Positions 17,362-25,319 of a DNA stretch of 64,000 bases are shown in pieces. The notes beneath the pieces were generated by a model, which searched no databases, was not told the DNA's origin, and was given only the letters and a program-made list of their open reading frames with translations. Source of the DNA: Streptomyces uncialis (GTDB lineage Bacteria; Actinomycetota; Actinomycetes; Streptomycetales; Streptomycetaceae); NCBI RefSeq assembly GCF_001905345.1, contig NZ_LFBV01000006.1, forward strand, positions 186,001-250,000. The letters are read 5' to 3'. How positions within the stretch are numbered: position 1 is the first letter of the stretch; the number at the start of each line of letters is the position of its first letter. The position numbers were made by a program, and so were the translations under genes.

Positions 17362-18407
17362 TTGGCACCTTCCTTCACCAGGGCGGACGGCTGCTCGGGG
17401 ATCTGCGCGTCGACCACGTCGACCTGGAGCCCCTGCTCGCGCAGGAAGCCCACCGGCACGACGTTGTCCTCGTAGCGGCCCGGCAGTTCGATCCGCATCC
17501 GGCCGACCTGCTTCCCGGCGACGGTGTCCATCGCGGCGCCGAGGATCGAGATGTCGATGTTGTAGGTACGGGAGAGCTGCGAGATGACCGGCTGGGTGGC
17601 GGCCTCCCCGTGGAAGGTGACGTCCACGACGGTCCGGTCGGGGCCGGTGGCGTCGCCGCCGACCGGAAAGAGCGCGGCGGCCAGTTCGGAGCCGGGCACG
17701 GCGAGCAGTTCGCTGACCGTCCCGGACTCGACGATCCGTCCGTTCTCCATCAGGGCGGCGGAGTCGCAGATCGTCTTGACGACGTCCATCTCATGGGTGA
17801 TGAGCAGGACCGTCAGTCCGAGCTGGCGGTTGAGGTCGCGCAGCAGCTGGAGGATGGAGCGGGTGGTCTCCGGGTCGAGGGCGCTGGTGGCCTCGTCGGA
17901 GAGCAGCACCTTGGGGTCGCCGGCGAGGGCGCGGGCGATGCCGACCCGCTGCTTCTGGCCGCCGGACAGCTGCGCCGGGTAGGCGCGGGCCTTGTCGGCG
18001 AGCCCGACCAGGTCCAGCAGTTCGAGGGCCTTGCGGGAGCGGTCCTTGCCCGAGACCCCGAGGATCTCCAGGGGCAGCTCGACATTGTCCTGGACGGTCC
18101 GCGAGGACAGCAGGTTGAAGTGCTGGAAGACCATGCCGATCCGGCTGCGGGCCTCGCGCAGCGCCTTGCCCGCGCGGGGGCCGCGTCCGGCGAGCGCCGT
18201 GAGGTCCTGTCCGTCGACGGTCACGATGCCGGAGGTGGGGCGTTCGAGGAGGTTGACGCAGCGGATGAGGGAGGACTTGCCGGCGCCGCTCTGGCCGATG
18301 ACGCCGTACACCTCGCCTTCGCGTACATGCAGGTCGACGCCGTCGATGGCGGTGACCTCGCGTCCGCGGGAGCGGTAGACCTTGGTGAGGCCCTGGGTGG
18401 TGATCAC
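17358..18407 (-). CDS. metN: Methionine ABC transporter ATP-binding protein
   Basis: This ATPase has Walker A GQSGAGKSS, Q-loop VFQHFNLL, signature LSGGQKQRVGIARAL, Walker B VLLSDEATSALD and H-loop LLITHEMD. A C-terminal NIL/ACT-like domain (about residues 270-345) is the methionine-sensing regulatory domain of MetN that traps the transporter when the amino acid is abundant. I chose the GTG at 18407 (VITTQGLTKVYRSRG), preceded by GGAATCCCA, because it matches the family N-terminus. ATGs at 18440 and 18467 would add 11 or 20 residues and cannot be excluded. A Cys/Met-rich leader ORF lies 207 bases upstream. Confidence 0.9.
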   Translation of the reverse strand: MITTQGLTKVYRSRGREVTAIDGVDLHVREGEVYGVIGQSGAGKSSLIRCVNLLERPTSGIVTVDGQDLTALAGRGPRAGKALREARSRIGMVFQHFNLLSSRTVQDNVELPLEILGVSGKDRSRKALELLDLVGLADKARAYPAQLSGGQKQRVGIARALAGDPKVLLSDEATSALDPETTRSILQLLRDLNRQLGLTVLLITHEMDVVKTICDSAALMENGRIVESGTVSELLAVPGSELAAALFPVGGDATGPDRTVVDVTFHGEAATQPVISQLSRTYNIDISILGAAMDTVAGKQVGRMRIELPGRYEDNVVPVGFLREQGLQVDVVDAQIPEQPSALVKEGAK

Positions 18408-18574
18408 TGGGATTCCGTCACTGTCGAGTGCGGGCGCCATGGTGGACGCCGGGCACGGGGCATTCATCTTCGGAACGCGGCACGGTTCTCGGTGTGGCGG
18501 TGGCGCGGGGGGAGAAACGTGCGCTCGGGGCGTGCGTGCCGGACGACTCGTGGTCGGGGACACGGCTCAGCTGT

Positions 18575-18592
18575 CTCGCTTCGGGGCGCGAG
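18575..18592 (-). other. Possible attenuator stem between leader ORF and metN
   Basis: A 5-base inverted repeat (CTCGC/GCGAG, 8-base loop) lies 23 bases past the leader ORF stop and before metN. It is short. I list it only because a leader-peptide mechanism needs an alternative structure in this interval. Confidence 0.25.
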
Positions 18593-18614
18593 GCCGATGG
18601 CGGTGCGGGGGCCC

Positions 18615-18701
18615 TCAGAAGGCGCACATTCGACACATACAAGCAGCACCGGGCGTCATCATCGCCTCGGTCGCAAGGGTGCGGCTGCTCGTCGTGGTCA
18701 T
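18615..18701 (-). CDS. Cys/Met-rich leader peptide upstream of metN (28 residues)
   Basis: This short ORF starts with ATG at 18701 (MTTTSSRTLATEAMMTPG...) and ends in a cluster AACMCRMCAF just before the stop. Three cysteines and two methionines fall within its last eight residues, and there is a further MM pair mid-way. There is no Shine-Dalgarno close to the ATG. A -10 like hexamer (TTACTT, 18708-18713) sits six bases before it with TGGACA 17 bases further up, so transcription would start at or next to the ATG. Leaderless short ORFs ending in cysteine clusters act as cysteine-responsive attenuators in mycobacteria (established). By analogy this one should couple cysteine or methionine charging to metNIQQ expression (inference). 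Confidence 0.7.
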   Translation of the reverse strand: MTTTSSRTLATEAMMTPGAACMCRMCAF

Positions 18702-18707
18702 GTCGGC

Positions 18708-18760
18708 AAGTAAAGCAGACCTCCGCCCGCTGTCCACCCCCGCTGTCCGTATAGCGGACA
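18708..18760 (-). promoter_or_regulatory. Promoter of the metN leader transcript with an upstream palindrome
   Basis: On the minus strand TGGACA (18731-18736), a 17-base spacer and TTACTT (18708-18713) make a plausible housekeeping promoter placing the transcript start at the leader ATG. Just upstream is an inverted repeat, TGTCCG-5-CGGACA (18744-18760), flanked by further GGACA half-sites. This could be an operator for a repressor or activator of sulfur-amino-acid uptake. Confidence 0.45.
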
Positions 18761-19040
18761 TCCCTGGACACTCCTTGGACACCCGCCCGGCGGCCCCGGC
18801 CCGTCCGCCGGACACCCCGTGGCGCCGCCCGCCACCAGCCGGGACAGGGGGCGGCGGCACCCCGGCCGCCCGTCGACACCGCCCGCCGCGCCCCGGCGGT
18901 CCTGGCCGATATGTGGCCAACACCACGATCGTCCCGCCCAGGCCGTGTCCGCCCGGCCCGCGACGCGAGCCGTCCGGACACGGCCCGGGCCGGTGGGGGC
19001 GGATACGGTACGGGCCGCCTCGCGTAATAAGGTCGTCGGC

Positions 19041-19400
19041 ATGCTTGCTGCCCTGACGATCGCGACCGCGGTGGCCGCGCTCGTGCTCGCCGCGTGGTGC
19101 GGTTTCGCCGCCTACCGCGACCAGCCGACCAAGGACTGGCACTTCATCGGGATGGCCGTGGTGTCGCTGCTCGCACTCGTGCAGCTGGTCGTCGGGATCG
19201 TCCAGCTCGCGCGCGGGGAGCGCCCGGAGCAGGGCACGGCGATCTTCGTCGGGTATCTGATCGGCACCGTGTGCTGTGTCCCCGCCGCCGCCCTGCTGTC
19301 CCTCGGGGAGCGCACCCGCTGGGGCTCGGTGACGGTCGCCGCGGGTGGTGTGGTCCTCGCGGTCCTCCAGGTACGGCTCTACGACATCTGGGGAGGCTGA
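19041..19400 (+). CDS. Small integral membrane protein, unknown function
   Basis: This is a 119-residue protein with about four hydrophobic helices (MLAALTIATAVAALVLAAWCGFAAY; FIGMAVVSLLALVQLVVGIVQLA; AIFVGYLIGTVCCVPAAALLSL; VTVAAGGVVLAVLQVRLYDIW) and short charged loops. The ATG at 19041 was chosen because the upstream in-frame part is Pro/Arg-rich and because AAGG lies ten bases before it. The next gene starts one base after the stop, so the two are an operon. No characterised family is recognised, and the pair is probably conserved in Streptomyces. Confidence 0.75.
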   Translation: MLAALTIATAVAALVLAAWCGFAAYRDQPTKDWHFIGMAVVSLLALVQLVVGIVQLARGERPEQGTAIFVGYLIGTVCCVPAAALLSLGERTRWGSVTVAAGGVVLAVLQVRLYDIWGG

Positions 19401-19401
19401 G

Positions 19402-19839
19402 ATGACCGTGACCGGAGCACCGCGCGCCGAGGACGGGCGCCGCCGGCTGATCAGCGGACCGGGCACCCTGCTGGTGTGGCTGTACGGGGTGATGGTCGTC
19501 GGCGCGGTGTCCCGCTCGGCGGTGCAGATCGCGACGGACTTCGACCGGGCGCCGCTCGCCTACACGCTCTCGGCGGTCGCCGGGCTGGTGTACGGCTTCA
19601 TCACGTACTCGCTCGTCCGGGGCGGGGAGCGGGCCCGGCGGGCCGCGCTGGTGTGCTGCGCGGCGGAGCTGGTGGGGGTGCTGGTCGTGGGGACCTGGAC
19701 GCTGCTCGACCCGTCCGCGTTCCCCGACACGACCGTGTGGTCGGAGTACGGCATGGGCTATCTGTTCATCCCGGTGCTGCTGCCCCTGACCGCGATGTAC
19801 TGGCTGCGCCGCGGCGCGGCGACCCACGCCACCACCTGA
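19402..19839 (+). CDS. Integral membrane protein, unknown function
   Basis: This is a 145-residue protein with four predicted helices. After a charged N-terminus (MTVTGAPRAEDGRRRL) come TLLVWLYGVMVVGAVSRSAVQ, LAYTLSAVAGLVYGFITYSLV, AALVCCAAELVGVLVVGTWTLL and MGYLFIPVLLPLTAMYWL. Its ribosome-binding site GGGAGG is formed by the last codons of the preceding gene, indicating translational coupling with that membrane protein. The two may form a complex. No function can be assigned. Confidence 0.75.
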   Translation: MTVTGAPRAEDGRRRLISGPGTLLVWLYGVMVVGAVSRSAVQIATDFDRAPLAYTLSAVAGLVYGFITYSLVRGGERARRAALVCCAAELVGVLVVGTWTLLDPSAFPDTTVWSEYGMGYLFIPVLLPLTAMYWLRRGAATHATT

Positions 19840-19929
19840 GCCGACGCCCGCCACCGTCCGGGCCGACGCCCGCCGGTACCTGCAACCGCGCCCCCGGATC
19901 GCCTTCGGCGGAGGCGCGGCCACCCGCGG

Positions 19930-20427
19930 TCAGGCCGTCCGCGTCAGCAGACCCACGTCCTTGGTGAGGGTGACCAGGGTGAGACGGTCGTCCACCTGGT
20001 GCGACCCCACGGGGGCGTAGCCGTGCTTGCGGTACAGCCGCAGGTTCCGGTCGGAGTGATGACCGGTGAAGAGCTGGAAGCGCTTGGCCTCGCGTGCCGT
20101 GCGCAGCCGCTCCTCGATGGCGCCGAGCAGCCGTCCGCCGAGACCGTGGCCGCGCATCCGGGGGTGCACGATGAGTTTGCCGATATGGGCGACGCCGTCC
20201 TCGTCGACGGTGCCGCGTACCGAGGCGACGACCTCCTCGCCGAGCCGGGCGACGAGCACCTGGCCGGCGTTCAGTTCCGCCCGGATGGAGTCGAGCGGCT
20301 GGGTGAGCGGCTCGATGGAGTAGTCGCCGCGGACCTCCGCTTCGCTCTGGTAGCACAGGTACTGCAACTTCAGGATCTGTTCGGCGTCCCGCTCGGTCGC
20401 CGCAGAGATGGTCACGCTCATGCCCAT
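19930..20427 (-). CDS. GNAT N-acetyltransferase
   Basis: This 165-residue single-domain GNAT protein has the acetyl-CoA pyrophosphate loop in KLIVHPRMRGHGLGGRLLGAIEERL (Q/RxxGxG/A form) and a C-terminal LFTGHHSDRNLRLYRKHGYAPVG motif. The ATG at 20427 was chosen because GGGAGG lies nine bases upstream; an ATG two codons later is equally in frame. The substrate is unknown. It lies 37 bases downstream of the sigma factor gene in the same direction, so the two are probably co-transcribed. Confidence 0.85.
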   Translation of the reverse strand: MGMSVTISAATERDAEQILKLQYLCYQSEAEVRGDYSIEPLTQPLDSIRAELNAGQVLVARLGEEVVASVRGTVDEDGVAHIGKLIVHPRMRGHGLGGRLLGAIEERLRTAREAKRFQLFTGHHSDRNLRLYRKHGYAPVGSHQVDDRLTLVTLTKDVGLLTRTA

Positions 20428-20464
20428 GTGCGCATGCCTCCCGCTCACCTGTTCCACCGGTTGT

Positions 20465-21007
20465 CTAACGCTCCTTTCCCCATGGGTCAGGAGCCGCAAC
20501 CTCCGCCGCCAGCATTCTGCGCAGACATCCCAGGCATCGGGAACGTTCCGGTCCCAGGCTCCCTTGTGAGATACCCAACTCCCCTGCGATTTCGCGGTAC
20601 GTCAGGTCCCGGGGCGACAGAAAGGCAGTCATGAGTCGTGCGCAGCGGCCGGGCAGCCGGTGGACGGCGGCGCGCACGGCCCGGTGACGCTCGGCGGTCA
20701 GGGCGAGTTCGGCGGGGTCCGGCTGGAGCGGGTCGGACGCCTCGGCGGGACCGGGACGACCCGGGCGGGGCGCCGTTTCGGCGCGGCGGAGCTCCGCGCG
20801 CAGCGCGTCCCGCAGCCAGCGCACCGGGTCGGGGGGCGGTCCGGCGGCCCGGGTGTCCTCGGCCAGCCGCAGCCAGAGGGTCTGGGCCAGATCGTCCGGC
20901 TCGGTGTCCGCGGCCAGCGCCTCGGCCGCCGCCGCGGCCGAGAGCAGCGGACCCAGGGTGGCCACGAGCCGGGGTGGTACGCGGGGTGTCATGACGCGAG
21001 ATGTCAT
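20465..21007 (-). CDS. RNA polymerase sigma-70 family factor (ECF-like)
   Basis: This protein of about 180 residues carries a short sigma region 2-like segment (DTEPDDLAQTLWLRLAEDTRA, PVRWLRDALRAELRRAE). A clear region 4 helix-turn-helix follows (LPGRCARLMTAFLSPRDLTYREIAGELGISQGSLGPERSRCLGCLRRML). Region 2 is shorter than in standard ECF factors. The region 4 motif PERSRCL is of the group where a SnoaL or DUF domain is absent. No anti-sigma gene adjoins it. The start is uncertain: ATGs at 21007 and 20992 and a GTG at 21061 all lack a good ribosome-binding site. Confidence 0.75.
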   Translation of the reverse strand: MTSRVMTPRVPPRLVATLGPLLSAAAAAEALAADTEPDDLAQTLWLRLAEDTRAAGPPPDPVRWLRDALRAELRRAETAPRPGRPGPAEASDPLQPDPAELALTAERHRAVRAAVHRLPGRCARLMTAFLSPRDLTYREIAGELGISQGSLGPERSRCLGCLRRMLAAEVAAPDPWGKER

Positions 21008-21122
21008 ACGGACCGGAACGCCGCCGCCCCGGGGCGGGTTGCCGGGACGGCGGGATGTCACCCGGACGGGAACATGTCCGGCGGGACCCGGTCGGGCCGT
21101 TTCCGTCAGCGGTCACGCCTCG

Positions 21123-22334
21123 TCAGCGGTCGAGGAAGTCGGCGCGGGCCAGCAGGGCGGTGTCGGGGTGGTCGGTGAAGATGCCGTCGATACCGGTGGC
21201 GAAATAGCGGCGGTACGCGCCGAACACATCCCCGTAGCCGTCGGGCTCGGTGCCCACGCGGTACTCGGCGGGCAGGAAGGGGTTCTCGTTGCGCAGGGTG
21301 TAGGGGTGCACGACCAGTCCGGCGCGGTGGGCGTCGGCGACAAGGGTGGTCGGTTCGGTGAGCCGTCCGCCCGCGTCCTTGGGGATGACGAGGTCGAGGG
21401 TGGGTCCGATGCCCCGGGCGTACGAGGCGATCCGGCGCAGCTCCGCGGGCCGGACGAGGTCGTCGGTGGTGCGGGGGTCCCCGGCCGTGACGAAATCCCA
21501 GGGGCGGGTCCCGGCGGCGGACAGCAGGACGACACCCGGGGTGTCGACAAGTCGGCTCAGCCGCTGGACGCTCGTCGGTTCGAAGGACTGGACGAAGGCG
21601 GGCGAGTCACGGCGGTGACGGCCGTGGCGGCGCAGCAGCCGGGCGAGACGTTCCTCCAGGGCGAGGCCGATACCGCGGAAGTAGGTGGGGTGCTTGGTCT
21701 CGATGTGCAGCCATACGGGGGCGCCCCGTTCGCGGCCCGCGCGGTCGGCCCAGCGCAGCACCTCCTCCAGGGTGGGGACCGGCCATCGGCCGTCGTGGAG
21801 GGTGTTGTGGGGGCGGTTGGCGGGGATGCGTTCCTTGGCGCGCAGGGTCCTGAGTTCGGCAAGGGTGAAGTCCTCGGTGAACCAGCCGGTGACACGGGTG
21901 CCGTCGATGGACCTGGTGGTCCTGCGGCCGGCGAAGCGGGGATGGTCGGCCACGTCGGTGGTGCCGCTGATGTCGTTCTCGTGGCGGCACACCAGATGGC
22001 CGTCCCGGGTGGGGACGATGTCCTGCTCCACGATGTCGGCGCCCAGATCGAGGGCGAGCTGATAGGCGCCGATGGTGTGTTCGGGGCGGTAGCCGCTGGC
22101 ACCCCGGTGGCCGATGACGGCGGGTACCGGCAGCGCACCCGCCCCGGGGCGCCCGGCCCCGCGCGCCGTGACGGCCTTGGCGGGCAGCGCTGTGGCGGTG
22201 GCGGGCAGCGCTCCCACGGCGCCGATCGCCCCGGCGGTGGCCGCCGCGCCGAGCAGGGCGCGGCGGGCGGGGGCGGCGCCCCGGGCGGGCCGGTCCGGGT
22301 GCCGTGCCTCGCCCGTCCCCGTGCGGATTCCCAT
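21123..22334 (-). CDS. glpQ: Secreted glycerophosphodiester phosphodiesterase
   Basis: This is a 403-residue protein. The N-terminus carries a probable Tat signal (ARRALLGAAATAGAIGAVGALPATATALPA, about 23-52). The GDPD barrel follows, with the catalytic HRGASGYRPEHT (His/Arg/Glu), DIVEQDIVPTRDGHLVCRHE metal ligands, HIETKHPTYF and a C-terminal GIDGIFTDHP. It hydrolyses glycerophosphodiesters released from phospholipids or teichoic acids to glycerol-3-phosphate outside the cell, feeding phosphate and glycerol supply. The ATG at 22334 has GGGAGGAG upstream. In S. coelicolor the gene I recall in this position (glpQ1) is phosphate-regulated; a PHO box was not identified here. Confidence 0.88.
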   Translation of the reverse strand: MGIRTGTGEARHPDRPARGAAPARRALLGAAATAGAIGAVGALPATATALPAKAVTARGAGRPGAGALPVPAVIGHRGASGYRPEHTIGAYQLALDLGADIVEQDIVPTRDGHLVCRHENDISGTTDVADHPRFAGRRTTRSIDGTRVTGWFTEDFTLAELRTLRAKERIPANRPHNTLHDGRWPVPTLEEVLRWADRAGRERGAPVWLHIETKHPTYFRGIGLALEERLARLLRRHGRHRRDSPAFVQSFEPTSVQRLSRLVDTPGVVLLSAAGTRPWDFVTAGDPRTTDDLVRPAELRRIASYARGIGPTLDLVIPKDAGGRLTEPTTLVADAHRAGLVVHPYTLRNENPFLPAEYRVGTEPDGYGDVFGAYRRYFATGIDGIFTDHPDTALLARADFLDR

Positions 22335-22694
22335 GAGCGCTCCTCCCGACGGTCCGCGCCGTCCTTCGGCACGGTCTGGCTCCTGGCCCGCTGTCGGCCA
22401 GGAGGTGTGCCGATCGTAGGGAGGAGGTGATGACGGGAGAGGAACGTACGGCCGAACCGGAGCGTGCCGTGTGATGGCCGATCGGTGCGGGCCGGGCCGC
22501 TGATCGCCCGCCGTGGGAGGTGTGACGGGCGGACGAACGGGTAGTGACAGCGGGCGACGGATGATCAACGACACGTCACTGTTCGGTGAACCCGATGTGC
22601 GCGGGCCGGGGCCGCGCGAGTATCGTCCTCACCTGCACGGACTTCGACAGACCGTGACTTGCGCAGTCGTCGAACCCTGACCCCGGAGGGCCTG
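22335..22694. other. Divergent promoter region glpQ / plsC
   Basis: This 360-base gap lies between the divergent glycerophosphodiesterase and acyltransferase genes. It contains the ribosome-binding sites of both and no supported gene. I did not find a clear regulatory repeat. Confidence 0.4.
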
Positions 22695-23366
22695 TTGTCC
22701 CGTTTCGCGCTCATCAAGGCAGTGCTCGGACCGATCATGCGCCTGATGTTCCGACTCCGGGTCGAGGGCGCCGGGAACATCCCCGGGACCGGACCCGTCA
22801 TCCTGGCCGGAAACCATCTGACCTTCATCGACTCGATGGTGCTGCCGCTGGTCTGCGACCGCCAGGTCTTCTTCATCGGCAAGGACGAGTACGTGACGGG
22901 CGGGGGGCTCAAGGGGCGCCTGATGGCGTGGTTCTTCACCGGGGTCGGCATGATCCCGGTGGACCGGGACGGCGGCCGGGGCGGGGTCGCGGCGCTGATG
23001 ACGGGGCGTCGGGTGCTGGAGGACGGCAGGGTCTTCGGTATCTACCCGGAGGGCACCCGCTCCCCCGACGGACGGCTGTACCGGGGCCGGACCGGGATCG
23101 CCCGGCTGACCCTGATGACGGGGGCGCCGGTCGTCCCGTTCGCGATGATCGGCACGGACAAGCTCCAGCCCGGCGGCAGCGGTATCCCGCACCCGGGCAA
23201 GGTCACGGTCCGGTTCGGTGAGCCGATGGAGTTCTCCCGTTACGAGGGCATGGACCGTGACCGCTATGTGCTGCGGGCGGTCACCGACTCGGTGATGACC
23301 GAGGTCATGCGTCTGTCGGGCCAGGAGTACGTGGACATCTACGCCACCAAGGCCAAGGCAGCCTGA
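22695..23366 (+). CDS. plsC: 1-acyl-sn-glycerol-3-phosphate acyltransferase (PlsC family)
   Basis: This 223-residue protein has the two acyltransferase signatures: NHLTFID (HX4D, catalytic His/Asp, residues about 44-50) and PEGTRSPDGRLYRGRTG (glycerol-phosphate binding). A FFTGVGMIPVDRDG block also fits the family. It acylates lysophosphatidic acid to phosphatidic acid at the membrane. The TTG at 22695 was chosen because GGAGG lies seven bases upstream and because it gives the family N-terminus (SRFALIKAVLGPIMRLMF). The frame extends upstream without a site. It ends at repeat array 2. Confidence 0.88.
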   Translation: MSRFALIKAVLGPIMRLMFRLRVEGAGNIPGTGPVILAGNHLTFIDSMVLPLVCDRQVFFIGKDEYVTGGGLKGRLMAWFFTGVGMIPVDRDGGRGGVAALMTGRRVLEDGRVFGIYPEGTRSPDGRLYRGRTGIARLTLMTGAPVVPFAMIGTDKLQPGGSGIPHPGKVTVRFGEPMEFSRYEGMDRDRYVLRAVTDSVMTEVMRLSGQEYVDIYATKAKAA

Positions 23367-23379
23367 CCACCCCCGCACC

Positions 23380-23815
23380 CGCACCCAGGTGCGCGAGGAA
23401 CCACGCACCCACAGCCGGACCCGCACCCGAGAACCAGCCCCAACCGGGCACCACCCAGGGGCGCGCGGAACCACGCACCCACGAACAGCCCGCACCGCAA
23501 CAGATACGCCCAGCAGTGGAACCCCAGGTACGCGGGGAACCACGCACCCACAGCCGGACCCGCACCCGAAAATCAGCCCCAACCGGGCACCACCCAGGGG
23601 CGCGGGGAACTGCGCACCCACGTCCGGCCCGCACCGGAACAGGTACGCCCAGCAGTGGAACCCCAGGTACGCGGGGAACCACGCACCCACAGCCGGACCC
23701 GCACCCGGAGATCAGCACCAGCCGGGCAGCATCCAGGGGCGCGGGGAACTGCGCACCCCCGTCGCACCCGCACCGGGAACAGGTACGCCCAGGAATGGAA
23801 CCCCAGGGGCCCGAG
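23380..23815. repeat. Intergenic repeat array 2 (convergent spacer)
   Basis: This array fills the gap between plsC (plus) and the HExxH gene (minus). Its composite unit has a period of about 139 bases, seen from the copies of CAGCAGTGGAACCCCAGG at about 23511 and 23650 and the variant near 23790. Inside each unit two half-units share a CGCGGGGAACTGCGCACCCA-type core, or CGCGGGGAACCACGCACCCA. A GGAACAGGTACGCCCAG segment is the reverse complement of the module seen in arrays 1 and 3. No protein frame is conserved. Confidence 0.85.
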
Positions 23816-23849
23816 CCACAACGCCCCCGCACGGGACCAACGACCCGGC

Positions 23850-23901
23850 CAGTACCCAGTACCCAGCACCCGGCACCCGGCACCCGGCACCCGGCACCCG
23901 G
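23850..23901. repeat. Heptanucleotide microsatellite GCACCCG
   Basis: Two AGTACCC units are followed by about six near-perfect tandem copies of the heptamer GCACCCG. It lies directly after array 2 and about 20 bases before the stop of the HExxH gene. Length variation between strains would be expected. Confidence 0.75.
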
Positions 23902-23919
23902 AGGGGACCCCGCCCAGGT

Positions 23920-25302
23920 TCAGGACCGACGGGTCCCCCCGGAGGAATCGGGCGAGGGCGCGGGCGCGGACGGATGACCGGCCCGGGACGCCCCCCCGGA
24001 ATGACGGGCGGCCCACCGCCCCCTGTGGGCCCGCGACAACGCCGCGGCCCGAGCCGCCGCCACCGGCGGCACACTCCGCGCACCCAGTTCGTCGAGCGCG
24101 TCCGCCATCCTCATGGCGAACCGGGCACCGACAGGGGCCAGCCGCCCACTCGCGAGCAGCGTCCCGCATGCCTCCCGTGAGGCGTCCCGCCACCGCGCGA
24201 ACTCCACCCAGGCCAGCCGCCGCCCGTCCGCGGTCCGCTCGGCGCCGCTCTGCCGGTGCCAGAACAGGGCGACCCCGAGGTGCGCGTACACCCCGTGCAG
24301 GAGTCCGCCCAGCGGGCGGGGGTCCTCGCGCCAGGGCGCGTAGAAGTACTCGCCGGGCCGCTCGGCGGTGAGGTCGAACAGGTGGGTGACGGCGGCGAGT
24401 TTGTTGTGCTGGAGCTCATGGACGAGGGCCAGCGCGAGGTCCCGGGCGTCGCGCGGGGTGGACAGCCCGGTGCAGCCGAAGGTCTCGTCGGAACTCCCGG
24501 CGGCGTCCCGGCCCGGGGGCGCGAGGACGGGGACGACGGCCCGGAAGGTCGCCTCCGTCTCGGCGAGCGGGCCCGGGTGCGCGGCGCGCAGCAGCCGCCG
24601 GGCGTCGGCGAACGTCCGCCGCCAGTGGGCCCATTGAGCGGCGGGCAGCCGTCCCGTGCCGGGCGCGGCGGGGAAGGCGTCGGGGTCGATGTCGTCCAGC
24701 AGCAGCGGTGTCCGGCCGGGTGCCGTCAGCAGTGGCCGCAGCCCCAGCCAGCCCGTGCCGGACACGGGGTCCGGGCCGGGGCGGCCGGTGTCCGGGGGGA
24801 CCCGTACCCGCCGGCCGGCCGCCGTCACGCTCGCGCCGCCGGGGCCGACGCGGACGGTGGCGGGCTCGCCGTCGGGCACGCCGTCGAACAGGGCGGCGCC
24901 GAGGGACGGCAGCAGCAACCGGCCGTGGCGGACCGGCAGCGTCACCGTGACGGGCAGGTTAGCGCGCAGGGCCCCGGCGACGGCGGTGGCCAGCAGCGGG
25001 TCGGCGCAGGGTACGGCGTCGGTGGCGCCGACGAGCACGCTCAAGGACCGCAGTTGGGCCGGGCCGACGGAGGGGTAGGTCAGTACCTCGCGGGCCACGT
25101 CCGGCGCGGTGCCGTGGACGCGGGACAGCAGCGACCAGGCCGTCAGGGCCGCCGCGGCGACGGGGGCCGAGTGGTCCCGCGCGCGGGCGACGACCTCGCG
25201 GACCAGCATCAGCCGGCGGCTGTACTCGGCGCGGCGCAGCAGTACGGCCGCTTCCCGGCCGCCCTCGCCGGACGCGATCCGGTCGAACAGGGCACCGCTC
25301 AT
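23920..25302 (-). CDS. HExxH-motif putative peptide-modification protein of an FxSxx-type locus
   Basis: This 460-residue protein has a helical N-terminal domain (RREAAVLLRRAEYSRRLMLVREVV region) and a zinc-type motif HELQH at residues 295-299 inside ALALVHELQHNKLAAVTHLFDL. A Trp/Tyr-rich block follows (GEYFYAPWREDPRPLGGLLHGVYAHLGVALFW). This arrangement matches the HEXXH domain that accompanies FxsB radical SAM enzymes, either fused or as a separate protein (family knowledge). Related HExxH proteins hydroxylate peptides with iron and 2-oxoglutarate, so hydroxylation of the precursor is a reasonable guess. The gene lies 17 bases after the radical SAM gene in the same direction. The ATG at 25302 has a weak ribosome-binding site, consistent with coupling. 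Confidence 0.78.
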   Translation of the reverse strand: MSGALFDRIASGEGGREAAVLLRRAEYSRRLMLVREVVARARDHSAPVAAAALTAWSLLSRVHGTAPDVAREVLTYPSVGPAQLRSLSVLVGATDAVPCADPLLATAVAGALRANLPVTVTLPVRHGRLLLPSLGAALFDGVPDGEPATVRVGPGGASVTAAGRRVRVPPDTGRPGPDPVSGTGWLGLRPLLTAPGRTPLLLDDIDPDAFPAAPGTGRLPAAQWAHWRRTFADARRLLRAAHPGPLAETEATFRAVVPVLAPPGRDAAGSSDETFGCTGLSTPRDARDLALALVHELQHNKLAAVTHLFDLTAERPGEYFYAPWREDPRPLGGLLHGVYAHLGVALFWHRQSGAERTADGRRLAWVEFARWRDASREACGTLLASGRLAPVGARFAMRMADALDELGARSVPPVAAARAAALSRAHRGRWAARHSGGASRAGHPSAPAPSPDSSGGTRRS

Positions 25303-25319
25303 CCGGTGAGGCGACGGCG

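Noticed and set aside
18408..18614. SAM riboswitch before metN
   Set aside because: No SAM-I or SAM-IV core recognised. The leader ORF explains the region better.
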